Shown here in pieces: positions 42,601 through 52,857 of a stretch of DNA of 64,000 nucleotides. Source of the DNA: Prorocentrum cordatum (taxonomy: Eukaryota > Sar > Dinophyceae > Prorocentrales > Prorocentraceae); contig CAUYUJ010015693.1 in assembly GCA_963575745.1 (NCBI GenBank), positions 465,432 to 529,431 on the forward strand. Direction: 5' to 3'. Below the pieces are notes generated by a model. The model saw nothing but the letters and a program-made list of their open reading frames with translations, did no database searches and had not been told where the DNA came from. The position numbers and the translations under genes are program-made. Position 1 is the first letter of the stretch. The number at the start of each line of letters is the position of its first letter.

Positions 42601-44360
42601 AGGCCCCCGAAGCCCAAATCAACGGCTGACGAAGGCGCGCGGGGCGAGCTCGGCCATCCGCGCGCTGCGGCAAGGCAGGGCGGGGGCAAGGGCCAGCCTG
42701 GGGAAGCGACGCCACCCCGCAGACAGCTTAGACAGACAGCAGTCGATGCGACCATATCCTCGGCATCCTGCCAAGTCTTGCCCCCCCCCCGCGCCCGCGC
42801 GCTGGCCACAGAGAGGCCTGGGCCTTTTCTAAAAGCAGCGGGCGACATGCGCGAGACAGCAGTGGTCTCGCCCCTGCAACTGGCGAAGCACGCCCGCTGC
42901 CTCGACCCAGCCGCCGAGCCACCGACGACGCCCGGATCGACCTCGTCGCCCAGGAAGGCCCCGAACCGGACGATTGGAGCGACGATGCTTGGGAGCGCAA
43001 GCTCGCCTGCACCTTCATCCAGACGCTCTTCGCCAACGCCTGCACTGACGACGGAGCCCCGCCCAGGGTCGCCTGGCCCGGGAATCCTTGACCGGGCGCG
43101 CCCGGCAGCTCTGCGCCCATGGAGGCGCGCCGCGCAAAGACGCCGATCCCGCTCATCATCGCACCAACGCGCTCGTCGACTGGCTCGCAAGCATGGGCCC
43201 CGACCTGCTCGCGGACGACGCTGCGACGCACTGGGGGGCGGACGCGAGCAGCGCGGGCCCGACGGCAACGTCGAGCGGCGCGGCCGCGCCGCCCCGCGCG
43301 GCCCGGCCCCCGCCCAGCGCTCAGGCCAGAGCGGAAGAGGCGGGGGCGATGACCAAGGGGGACGTCCACCCTCCCGTCATGCGCCTGGGGAAGACGCAGA
43401 GCCTGGTCAGGCTACGGAGCTGGGCGCGGACACTGCTGCCAACGCAGGCTACGACGCAGTGCAACGAGAGGAGGAGCTCGACGGGGTGGGGCGCGGAGGC
43501 CTAGGTGCCACAGAAGAATCTTGAGCAGCGCGAGGCCCCCCCCTCGCACTGTCACCCTCCGCGCCGCCGGGTCGGCCAGCAGCAACCGCGACCCCGCTGA
43601 CGCGCGGAGGCCGCCGCCAACCCCCGACTCCTGGTGAATGCACTTGCCAGCAGCGACGCAGCGCGGGAAACCCTGGGTGCCCGCAGAGGGCTGCGGGAAG
43701 GGGCGCGATCGACCTGCGTGACACGCAGCGCGCAGCCCCGCCAGCAGCAGGTGGACCAGCTACAGCCCCGGCTGGAATGCCCGAGACGATGGGCGCACGT
43801 GCGGATCAAGCTGGTCGAGCACCGCGCGGAGCAGCAAAGCCGCCGGCAGGTGGGCAGGAGGCCAGGTGGCGGGACAAAGTAGCCAACCCACTCACGCCAG
43901 CCGACCGCCGCGCTCACGACGGCAGTCAGACGTACAAGACGCCCGCGCACCCGGCGGGAGCACAAGGCCAGACCGAAGACAGCCATGACTTCATCAAAAG
44001 AATGCAAACCGAGCTCGGCGCCACTCTCAACGAGGTCTGGCGCCGGCGGGCAGAGCGACGCGAACTGCGCCCGGGTTTCGCTCCGAAGGATCCACGCGTG
44101 CAAACCCAGGTCGCTTGCGATGAATTTCTGGATGCCCGGCGATAGCGCGGCCACGATGCCCGCGCACTCAGCCACCATCGGGCTCAACGCCAACTTTGAG
44201 CACGCGCGACAAGAGCACATGACGAACGAATGGGGCAGCGCCGGGCGATCAGGCAAGCGACGGGACAAGGACGCCTCTGACGCACGCAGCGGCAAGCAGC
44301 AGCGCATTCGCAGCCACGGCTGGGACGGGCCCCTCACGGACAAGAGGCGCCGTCAGTAGG
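39673..44360 (+). pseudogene. GC-rich decayed coding region, unrecognised (possibly retroelement Gag)
   Basis: About 4.7 kb in which plus-strand segments with natural amino-acid composition pass from frame to frame. 39,673-39,830: SVWFQEVSHSYAPLRGVDG. 39,800-39,990: SGYANIREAATCVDAVRKLA. 40,240-40,500: ADEFPDLLGSRQLPL ... VVPIGDFRMF. 41,860-42,060: QHKGARPICDGRKQGPFELR. 42,900-43,090: VAQEGPEPDDWSDDAWERKL. 43,900-44,140: FIKRMQTELGATLNEVWRRR. 44,150-44,355: FEHARQEHMTNEWGSAGRS, ending KRRRQ and a stop at 44,356-44,358. No motif identifies the family. The position just upstream of an RNase H/tyrosine-recombinase relic suggests the 5' part of the same element, but this is inference. Overlapping long minus-strand frames appear to be GC shadows. 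Confidence 0.35.
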
Positions 44361-44424
44361 CCCGCCCCTACTGCGCACCCTGCCACGTCCCATTGCACCT
44401 CCCACCATGCGTTCTGCCTGAGGT

Positions 44425-44660
44425 ATCCAATTTTCGCATTTGCAGCGATCAGCTGCCTCCTCCTCCTGTCCACCTTCCCCCCCGCCTTTCCCTTGCCCAG
44501 GGTATTCCTGCACCTGCTTCCTCATTGCCTGCCCGCGGTGGCGGGGGCTAGGCGTCGCCTCGCGTATACCTCTGCCGAGGTTATCAGTGCATTTGCAGCG
44601 ATCAGCTGCCGGTCCTTCCCCTCGTGTTCTACGCATTTGCGGCGATCAGCCGCATCTCGC
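44425..44660 (+). repeat. Three-copy gcatttgcagcgatcagc repeat
   Basis: gcatttgcagcgatcagctg at about 44,437 and 44,588, and gcatttgcggcgatcagccg at 44,633. Each holds a small GCAGC...GCTGC inverted pair. Confidence 0.75.
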
Positions 44661-46656
44661 GCGTCTCGGCCTGGGGAATCGTCTGGCGGGCCTCTTATGA
44701 ACTGCTGGGCCCGCGAGTGGCGTCGGCGGCCAATATCGCCGACTTGCCCTCGCGCGAGCCATGCTCCCTGCTGTGTCGCGCGGGGGCGGAGTGGTCTCAT
44801 CCGGTGCTTGACGACGCGTGGTTCGACCCGAGCGCGCGGCTTCTCGCCGCCGGCCATGACCGGCTCGGGCACCAGGCGCGCGTGCAATGTATTGCGTCTT
44901 CCCTCGTCCGTCAGGATGCACCCGCCAGGTCGGGCAGATGTCAGGGGTCTTCCCTCGCGCGCGTCGCGGTCGCGCTTCGCGATGTGAGCGCGCGCGCACT
45001 TCGCCGCGCAGTCGGTGCGCCTTGAGGGGTCTTCCAGCGAAAAATGGCGCAGTCTGGATTGATCGCTCAGCTTCGCGCAGTTTGCCCCGAGGCGCGCCCT
45101 ATATTTATTTTCGATGCTGCTGCGCTGCGCGCCGACAACGGCGCCGGCGCCGTGGGCGACTTGGTTGGCGTCGCCCTGACAGACTTCAGGGGCGCCGCGG
45201 CATTATCTAGCGACGCCCGCGAGGTGGCCCGCGCGGCTATCGCGACAGCCCAGCGCGGCGGCGCGCCAGCTGCGCGGGCCGGGGGAGGCGCGGGCGCTCC
45301 TCCTGCGCCCGCCCCCTCGCCCGGGATTGCCCCCAGGTCTTCTCGCGCGATCCGCGTTCGCCTGCGGGCGCGTCGCGTCGGCCGTCGCAGGGCCGGCATC
45401 GCGGGGCAGGCGCCCTCGAGCGAGTCAATCTCGCCATCTTTCACGGCGCGCGCGCGAAGCCGCGGCGCGTCGCTCGCGGCGCGTCGCGCGGGCGCCGGGA
45501 CAGCGACTGGGCGCGCGCAGCTCCCCCGGCGGACCCCGCGCCCGAAGTCGAGTGGGCGCTCTCATTTGCCGGGCGCGAGGGTCGCCTCTTTTTGCGCGGG
45601 CCGCGGGCCGAAGCTGCCGGGGCTGGCTGGGGCCCTTATCGCGTCTCCAGCGGCCGGAAGAACGCGGGCGCGCAAAGCCCGGGCGAGCGCGCCCCCGGGT
45701 GCGCGCCCGCGTTCGTCGCCAGCGCTCAGCAGCGGGTTCGAGCGCCGGATGGCATTCGCTCGAGGGGCGTCTCAAAGCGACGCGGGGGAGAACTGCCGCC
45801 CATCCTCCAGGGGCTGATTCTGTTGTCCACGACCTTCAGGTGCGCTGGCACCTTCAGCAACTATGTGACTTACGTTAAGAAGGCATGCCTCGTGGCGCGC
45901 AGCCGCGCCCCTCCTTCTCCTCCCCTTGCTTCGCGCGCGCTCGCCCGCGGTGGCAGTCGGCGCGCAGGGCCCGTGGAAGTCTCCAGGCACCCGGCGGTTC
46001 GCGCCGCTAAGAACGCCATCGAGAAGCGGTCGGGCTGACAAGCGAAGGCGCGCTCGCCCGCCTGGTTCCGCGCCTGGGCTTCAGTGACGAGGGTCGCCGT
46101 TTCGCCGCGTCGCGCCTGGCGGCCCCCGCACTCCTCCTTCGGTGACCTTCGGAGGCCCTGCCCGCGACGCGGGTTGAAGTTGGCGCGGCCGCAGCTCGCG
46201 GGGCCTCCGCGTTCGTCGTCGGCGATCAAAAGATCGAGCGGCACCTCTCCAGGAGAGAGAACCTCGAGGGCCTCTCGGCGTTGTCGCGGCAGTTCTGGCG
46301 CGACGAGCGCGGGGCCGCCTGTCCCGGGGGGGCTCTCGGGGCCCGGCCCTGGCCAGGTGGCGCGCCAGCTCGCCAGCCCATCTGGGCCGCGCGGCCCCCG
46401 GGCGCAGCGCGCGCTCGGCTGCGCCGCGCGCTGGGCGAAATGGGGCGCCACGACGCGGGGTCATTCGGCGCCCGCGCGCACGGGCGCGGGCGCGCGCAGG
46501 GCGCCGCAGCCGGGGGGCGCGGTCACCGACCTCCTTCGCGCGGGCGGCTGGCATCAGGCCGCGCGGGTGAAATTCCATAACGTTCCCCGGCTCGAGCGAC
46601 AATCGGTCGTCGAAGCCCACTGGGCAGATCCGCCCAGCGACGATGGCGATGTCTAA
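44640..46656 (+). pseudogene. Dead retroelement 3' half: RNase H end and tyrosine recombinase (DIRS-like)
   Basis: A short segment at 44,714-44,758 reads RVASAANIADLPSRE, the usual end of a dinoflagellate/DIRS RNase H-like domain. After a less conserved stretch, 45,841-46,036 reads CAGTFSNYVTYVKKACLVA ... VRAAKNAIEKR, the core-binding part of a tyrosine recombinase. At 46,035-46,320 another frame reads LLLR-stop-PSEALPA ... LSRRENLEGLSALSRQFWRD ... CPGG. At 46,420-46,656 further frames give LRRALGEMGRHD, a corrupted H-x-x-R box (AHGRGRAQ) and LLRAGGWHQAARVKF ... LERQSVVEAHWADPPSDDGD. An in-frame TGA and frame changes show it is inactive. The reverse transcriptase itself was not found here. 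Family match is by memory. Confidence 0.65.
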
Positions 46657-46774
46657 GCACCCCGCGCAGTCCGGGGGTCGCGACTGCACGGCGCACGCGC
46701 GGGCGCACCCTGTCGCGCGGGGGCAGCGGATGGCAGCGCCGGGCGCGGCCCGCGGGAGCGCCGCTGCAACGCGC

Positions 46775-46925
46775 GGCGCCCCCCCGCGGGCCCGACCGGC
46801 GCCCGCCCGCTGGGCTTCGGAGAGGCCGCGCGCTGCGGGGGCAGATGGGTCGGGCCCGCACCCTCCGCTCCTGGGGGAGGCCCCCCCCACCCTTGGGCCG
46901 CGCGAGGCGAGCGCAAGCGCCAGGA
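46775..46925 (+). repeat. ~150-bp direct repeat, copy 1
   Basis: cggagaggccgcgcgctgcg, ggggcagatgggtcgggccc and cgcaccctccgctcctgggg match 47,462-47,615 with few changes; only the centre (cccccccaccctt versus ttcctcctcctc) differs. Confidence 0.85.
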
Positions 46926-47159
46926 TGTGTGGGGTCGGAATAACGAAGTTATTGCTTGGCACAAATCCGCCTGCGCTGGAAACGAACCCGCGGCTGGCCG
47001 CCGGGGCGCCCTCGCTCGGCTGGTCGGCCGCGCGCTGGCCGACCCGCGTCTGCCTCCCGCTTGTCGCGCGGTGCTGTTCCGCGCCGCGCTTCTTCCGCCT
47101 GGCACTGGGGCGGGGCATAAATGCCGCGCCGTGTCTCGCTTCTCTCAGGAGGGGGAAAA

Positions 47160-47460
47160 CACACAGACACAATTAATCGTCGATTCCCAAAAAATATGGG
47201 AAAATATGGTAATTGGGCGGGAAGACCAAAACCCAGAAAATATAAGAAAAGATTGGGAATCTTTTTAAGTGTGTGTATTTATTGGTGTGTCCCAGGGCCC
47301 CTTCATTCTCGGTGGCCTGTGACGCGTCTCGCGTTTCGGTCCGTAGTGACCACGTGCGGTGGCTCATAGTGGCCCGCTACGCTCACAGGGCCAATGGGTC
47401 CATCCCTTCTGGCCCATAGCGACCACGTGCTGTCGTTGACCCGCCCAGCCCGCCTGGGGG
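47160..47460. other. AT-rich spacer, no gene recognised
   Basis: An AT-rich island (47,170-47,275) then mixed DNA. A small repeat (gtggcccgctacgctcac / tggcccatagcgaccac; gaccacgtgc at 47,349 and 47,420). Confidence 0.4.
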
Positions 47461-47461
47461 G

Positions 47462-47615
47462 GGGGGTCCCCCGCGGGCTCGACCGGCGTCTGCCCGTTGG
47501 CCTCGGAGAGGCCGCGCGCTGCGGGGGCAGATGGGTCGGGCCCGCACCCTCCGTTCCTGGGGGAGGCTTCCTCCTCCTCCCCCAGGGTCGTGCGAGGCGA
47601 GTGCAAGCGCCATGA
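47462..47615 (+). repeat. ~150-bp direct repeat, copy 2
   Basis: Second copy, about 690 bp after the first. Both are followed by cgcgaggcgag/tgcgaggcgag and gcaagcgcca. Confidence 0.85.
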
Positions 47616-47784
47616 CTTGCGCGTTCTTTCCCGACGAGACGCCAATCTACAATAAAAACACAACGCGTTCGGTCCCCCGAATTGAATGTTTTGTGTTTTA
47701 TGTTTGCATCGTCAGCCCAATTCCCTCCCTCCCTCTTTTCTTTTTTGGGGCTGGTAGAATTATGATGAGGCGCGCCGCAAGAGG

Positions 47785-48310
47785 AAAACGCAGTGACATC
47801 CTCGACACAAGGAATCCTATTCAAATCCCTGACGCAAGGAATTATGTTGAAGCCCTCTGCAAAACGAAATCGATTGAAATCCTCGACATAAGGTGTTCGA
47901 GTGAAATCCTCGACGAAAAGAATCGCACTGAAACCCCCTACAAGAGGAATCAAATCGAAATCCGCTTCAACCGGGGACGCATGGAAATCCATTGCAACAG
48001 GAATCCCAGCGAAACCTTGCACAAGAAGAATCGTGGTGAAACCCTCTACACAAGGAGCCCCATTGAAATCCGCAGCGAAATTAATTCGATTGAAATCCTC
48101 TCCGAAAGGAGCGCCGTGGAGATCCTCGATAAGAAGAAAACCTAATACAACCCTCTCTATATGGAAGGAATCATATTGAAACCTTGCGTAAAAGGAAACC
48201 TTTTGAAGTCTTTTACACAAGGATTCATTTTGAAATCCTCTACAAAAGGAACCCGATTAGAACCCTTTACAGAAGGGCTACCATTAAAACCCTTTACAGA
48301 AGGAATTCGA
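47785..48310 (+). repeat. 27-bp tandem array
   Basis: About 18 units of gaaatcctcgacaa-aggaat plus seven variable bases. Nine consecutive units around 47,875-48,140 keep exactly 27 bp, giving a 9-residue period (E-I/T-L/P-x-x-x-N) in one frame and a different 9-residue period on the other strand (FxEDFNRI-like). Later units drift to cttttacagaaggaatt. Confidence 0.85.
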
Positions 48311-48329
48311 ATGACATGTCCGCCGCCGC

Positions 48330-49800
48330 TACCCTTCTCTGGCCAAGGGGGTGGCGGTGGTGGATGTGGTCGTGGCTTCGGTCCTTCGGACCACCACCAC
48401 CACTCACTTCCACGAGTGTTTTTTATTCATGCTGCAGCAGGTGCCACGGCGCCCCCACCACCACCATCGCTACTCCGCAACCAAGACTACACCGCCACCA
48501 CCACCACCCGTTCTGGGCCAAGATGATGGTTGCAGTGGCGGTGGTGGCGGCGTTGGTGGAGGCGCCCTCAATGCCACCGCCACCGACACCTCCGCACTCT
48601 ACGAGCTGATACCTGCACGACTGCCGAACGCCACCGCTCACTCCTACGATGGTTATTAGCAGTCATGCTACACCACCACTGCCGCTAGAACCGTCACACC
48701 ACCACCAGCGGTACTCCACCGTCACCGCCGCCACCCGTTCTGGGTCAGGAATGGAGATGGTGGCGATGTTGTACATCCTTCGAACACTACAGACACCAAC
48801 ATCTGTCGACGCTTTTGGGGCGGATGCAGCCACCGCCAGCACAGTTGCCTACGCCGCCGCACATCCGACCCCGCCACCACCACCAGTGCCCCTTCTGAGC
48901 AAAGGGGGGGGCGGTGGTTGCGGTGGTGGATGCGACCCCTCCCACTGCCGCCAAAACCGTCACCGAGGGAAGCGGATGGCCAGCAGAAATAGAGAGAGAG
49001 AGAGAGAAAGAGAGAGAGATCAATGTATATATAGGGGGATGACGATAAAGCGGCGCGGTTGCGAAAGGTTATGTTGTTGGTGCTACCGCCGCAACTGCAT
49101 CGACCGCTGTCGCCTTCCTGCCCAACCGCCACCGTCGCTACCCTTGCTTGGCCAAGGATGGCGGCCGCAGCGGTGGATGCGATGGTGGATGCGACGCCAT
49201 CCTACCAACGCCAACACTTCAAGTCCACGAGTGTTTTTATTGACGGTGCAACTACCCGCCCCCGCCATCCCTTCCATCGCCGCAGCCACCTCGCCATCAT
49301 CACTACCCCGCTGCCAACGCCACCGCTCGTTCTGGGTAAGGGCGGCGACGGCGGTGGTGAGGGTGATGGTTGTGGTGGCGGCGTCGCTCCCAGTGCCACC
49401 ACCACCACGTTATACTAGTTCGCGTGCGGGTGGTTCCACCACCACCGCCACCGCCATCACCTACATCACATCACCGAACTTCTGTGCACGTGGGGGATGG
49501 CAGCGGTGGCTGTGGCAGCGGTCGGGGCGCTTCCTCTCCAACCGCCACCATCACCCCACCAGCGTCTGCGAATGCGTCCACTGCTGTTGTTTGTACCGCC
49601 ACCACCGCCTCCGCCACGGCCAGTGCTCCCCCCTCCCCCCCTCCCTATCCCGCGGCCAACGCTGCCTTTGGCAGGCAATTGTCGCGGTGGCGCTGGAGGC
49701 GATCCCCAACTACCACTGCCGCCACATCCGCCAACCCCCGTCAATACTTCCACGGTTGCGTCTACCACCAATTTATTCCCCAATCAGTGCTTGCACTGAA
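48330..49800. repeat. Degenerate CCACCG/GGTGGT array
   Basis: Trinucleotide-like caccaccgccacc words within a longer ~180-400 bp period. Each long unit has ccacgagtgtttttatt, cgttctgggtcaag or cttggccaaggatgg, and ggtggtggcggcg. Frames on both strands are open and His/Thr/Pro- or Gly-rich; no gene inferred. A (GA)n tract lies at 48,997-49,020. Confidence 0.75.
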
Positions 49801-49854
49801 GGGGTCCTAGCGGAAATTGAAAGATTTGGCGAAAGTTCCCCGCCGATTTTGGTA

Positions 49855-49950
49855 GCAGGCTGGGTTCCCGGATTCCCGGTTCCGGGTTCCCGGGTTCCCG
49901 ATTATTGGTTCCAGGCCGATTTCGGTGGGTTTGGGTTCCGGGGTTCCCGG
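49855..49950 (+). repeat. GGTTCCCGG short tandem repeat
   Basis: About seven ggttcccg(g) units between gctgggttcccggattcccg and gggttcccggggtctcc. Confidence 0.8.
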
Positions 49951-50380
49951 GGTCTCCTCGGCAAAAACCATCCATTGATTGGGGTTTGGCTCTGGTGTAA
50001 TTATTTACTACTCCACCGGCTCCCCCGCACCCTTTCAAGGTCACTGGGGGCGGCGCAACTGACTGCGACGAGTGTGAGTGCGATCCCATCAGCATATTCT
50101 GGATAATCGCTTGCTGCTGCTATATCACCACCAGCCCATCCACCATCACTCCCACCGCCAACACCATTCCATCGCCACTGGATAAAGGGCGTGGCGATGA
50201 TGGTGGGGCCTCCGCTCCTACCACCGCAACCGCCACATCCAACACGCCATATGGCTTCCATCAGGCCGTAATTATTTAAGCCAGAATCAAAGCCACGAAG
50301 CAAAATCCTGTGTCAAGTCCACAGAGCAAACCACATCGGTAGATACGATTATACTTATCGTCCACAAGGGGGGGAGGCTC
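49950..50380. other. No gene recognised
   Basis: Unique mixed DNA with residual accaccgcc words. A scrap of CTTGGGCCGTCTTGG minisatellite with closer (gtcgggtcgccgaaaaggca, aggaaaatcaatga) begins at about 50,370. Confidence 0.4.
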
Positions 50381-50474
50381 GGGGATCTCGTGGGCCGTCT
50401 CGGAACGTCGGGTCGCCGAAAAGGCATGACAAGGCAACGAGGAAAATCAATGAATGGGGGAGAGATACAGAGAA

Positions 50475-50985
50475 AAGGAGAGAGAAAGAGAGAGAGAGAG
50501 AGAGAGATCATAAGGATAAGGAGGACGACGACGCCGAGGAGGGGCGGGGGGGGGGAAGGATGAGGAAGGGCATGGGGAGAAGGAAGGGGGAGAAGGAGGA
50601 GAAGGAAGGTAGAAGAAGGGGATGAAGGAAGGGGGAGAAGAAGGGGAAGGGGATGAAGGAAGGGCATGGGGAGAAGGAAGGGGGAGAAGAAGGAAGGGTG
50701 AGGAAGAGGAAGGTATACAACTGGTGATGCGGGGAGCACGGAAGAGGAGTGAGAGAAAGGGGGAGGATGGTTGGAGGGGGCGGAGGGGGAGAGGGCCGAA
50801 GAAGCGGATGAGGAGGAGGAAGAGGAAAGGATGAGGAGGAGCAGATGTAGCGGCAAGAGGAGGAAGAGGAGGATGGTGAATCGGACGAGGAGCAGCAGCG
50901 GGAAGAGCAGGATGGAGAGATGGATAAGGAAGCGGGTGGCGAGGAGGTGGGGGAGAGGAGGCCCCCCCTTCCCCGTCAGTAGCAC
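50475..50985. repeat. GGA/GAAGG purine-rich tract
   Basis: (GA)n at 50,480-50,510, then about 450 bp of almost pure purine with gggagaaggaaggg units repeating every 30-50 bp. Confidence 0.88.
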
Positions 50986-51119
50986 GCGTGTGCGCAGGCT
51001 TGCGATTATGCATGTATGTGTGGACGTGTATGTAGAGCCGCATTATATACATATCCATTGATGCTAAAAAGGTCAGACGTTTTGTTGGCCATCTGAAGTA
51101 TAATTGTAATAAGGCCTGT

Positions 51120-51859
51120 GCGGCCGAGGGGACTCTCAGAACACCCCCGCATCCAAACGAGAGGGGTTTCTTTATTAGCGCTGCCCCCCTGGAGCCTCTA
51201 AAATCGCCTCTTGGGGAGCTCTTGCGGCGCTCTTGGAGCGCTCTCGGGCGCTCTTGGGGCCGTCTTGGGGCCCTCTTGGGCCCCTCTTGGGGCCCTCTTG
51301 GGCCATCTTGGAGCCATCTTGAGGTCTCGGATGGCCATCGGAAGCGAAAAGGCGAGAAGGCACAAATGATTGGCTTTCCTTGGGTCTTGGAAGGATTTTC
51401 GCCTCGTGGCGGCCTCCTTGGATGTCTCGGAGGCCTCTTGTAGCAGTCTTGGAACCTTCGTGGATCCTCTTGGAGCATCTTGGAAGCCATCTTGAGGCAT
51501 CTCGGACTATCTTGAGCCATCCTGGAGTTCATCTTGGGCTCTCAGAGGCCTTCTTGGAGCCGTCTTGGGCCATCTTGGACGCTCTGACCGCTCGCGACCA
51601 CCCCCGTCCAGGTCCAGGGGAGGGGGTAGGGGGAGGGGTCAAGTTACCCCCTCCCCGCCCGCAAGCCGTCTCGCTCACTCCCACCCGCCCTCCCAACACA
51701 TACGTAGCACCCGAGTCGGGTCCGAGCCTCAGCATATTCAGCAGTCGTCTTTGGATGGGCAGCTACTGGGGGCCAATCCGCCGCCGCCGCCGCCGCCTCC
51801 GCCGCCGCCACCGCCGCCGCCGCCGCCGCCGCTGCCCGCCGCCGCCGCCGCCGCAGCCT

Positions 51860-51891
<32 letters not shown>

Positions 51892-52350
51892 TGCCTAACC
51901 GCCGCCGCCCCCCGCTGCCTAACCGCCGCTGCCGCCACCGCATCCGCCGCCGCCGCCGCAGCCGCCGCCGCCGCCGCCCCCGCCCCCGCCCCCGCCGCCG
52001 CCGCCGCAGCCGCCGCAGCCGCGGCCGCCGCCGCCGCCGCAGCCGCCGCAGCCGCCGCCGCCGCCAAGTGTACTCTGTATTGTTTTTTGACAGGGATGGT
52101 GGGGGGGGGCCGCATCGGGTTGGCTGCGCATGTTCCGAATTTGGAGGCAAAGTGTGTTTTGTATTTATCTTTTAACCAGGGACGGTGGGGGGGGGTCGGC
52201 ATGGACTCGGGTTGGCCCCCAGTCGCCTGGGGGAGGGGGTGTTTATTAATAGGGAACAGTGATAAACCCTTCCCCGAAGGGGAAGAAGTGGGTTGGAAGA
52301 GGAAACACTCTAGACCACCTTACGCCCCAAAGGGCTGGTGGGACTTGCCT
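51120..52350 (+). repeat. ~600-bp dispersed repeat, copy 2, split by an insert
   Basis: 51,180-51,655 follows copy 1 (25,080-25,540) word for word: agcctctaaaatcgcctctt, gcgaaaaggcgagaaggcac, ccgtccaggtccagggga, gggaggggtca. The copy 1 tail (ccttccccgaaggggaag, gaggaaacactctagaccac, aaagggctggtgggac) resumes at about 52,265-52,345. The ~540 bp between is absent from copy 1 and carries a CCG tract and a diverged ~80-bp tandem pair (52,062-52,195: tgta-ttttttgacagggatg / tttatcttttaaccaggga). Confidence 0.7.
51775..52072. repeat. (CCG)n/(GCC)n expansion
   Basis: About 300 bp of ccg triplets with c-rich and tg/ca interruptions; poly-Pro, poly-Ala and poly-Arg frames result. Inside the insert that splits copy 2 of the dispersed repeat. 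Confidence 0.93.
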
Positions 52351-52785
52351 TGTGACGATGTTCTCGAGGCGCCCGGTGCTCCATGTCGAGCCGACTCTAG
52401 CGGAGGGACATACGTGCTCGATTGCGCCCGCAAGCTCAAGAGGTGCGACCTCGTTCTGACGAGGGCAACTGCTTGCGAGGAGGAGGAGGAGGATGAGGAA
52501 GAGGAGGAGGAGGATGAGACAAGGAGGAGAGAAGATGGGGAAGAATCAGCGAAGAGGACGGATGGAGTCAGGAGGAGGAGGAGTCAGGTCCAGGAGGAGG
52601 TCCAGGAGAGATGGGAGGACGGGGAGGCCGTGCCCCTCTCCAAGCCGGGGCGCGCCCAGACTGCCACGGGGCCGCACTCGCCCCCAGGAGGGCGGCGGCC
52701 TGCACATGCCCGACACCGCGTGCTCCCTGGAGGACTCCTGCTCCCGTTCCGTCTCCCGACCCTTCTGCACCTGCGACATCAGCAT
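52350..52785. other. Purine-rich and mixed DNA, no gene recognised
   Basis: gag/gga-rich stretch at 52,470-52,625, then GC-rich unique DNA. The open frames continue those of neighbouring repeats. Confidence 0.4.
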
Positions 52786-52794
52786 GATGAGGAT

Positions 52795-52814
52795 GATGAT
52801 GATCATCATCATTG

Positions 52815-52857
<43 letters not shown>

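Noticed and set aside
46081-47172. 363-codon minus-strand frame
   Set aside because: Antisense to the tyrosine-recombinase relic in very GC-rich DNA; Arg/Pro/Ala-rich shadow.
47531-48145. Repeat protein gene over the 27-bp array
   Set aside because: No start context or flanking non-repeat coding sequence; open on both strands because of unit length. Kept only as a finding.
51565-52815. 416-codon frame with poly-Pro and poly-Ala
   Set aside because: Runs through a CCG expansion and an insertion boundary between two unrelated repeats.
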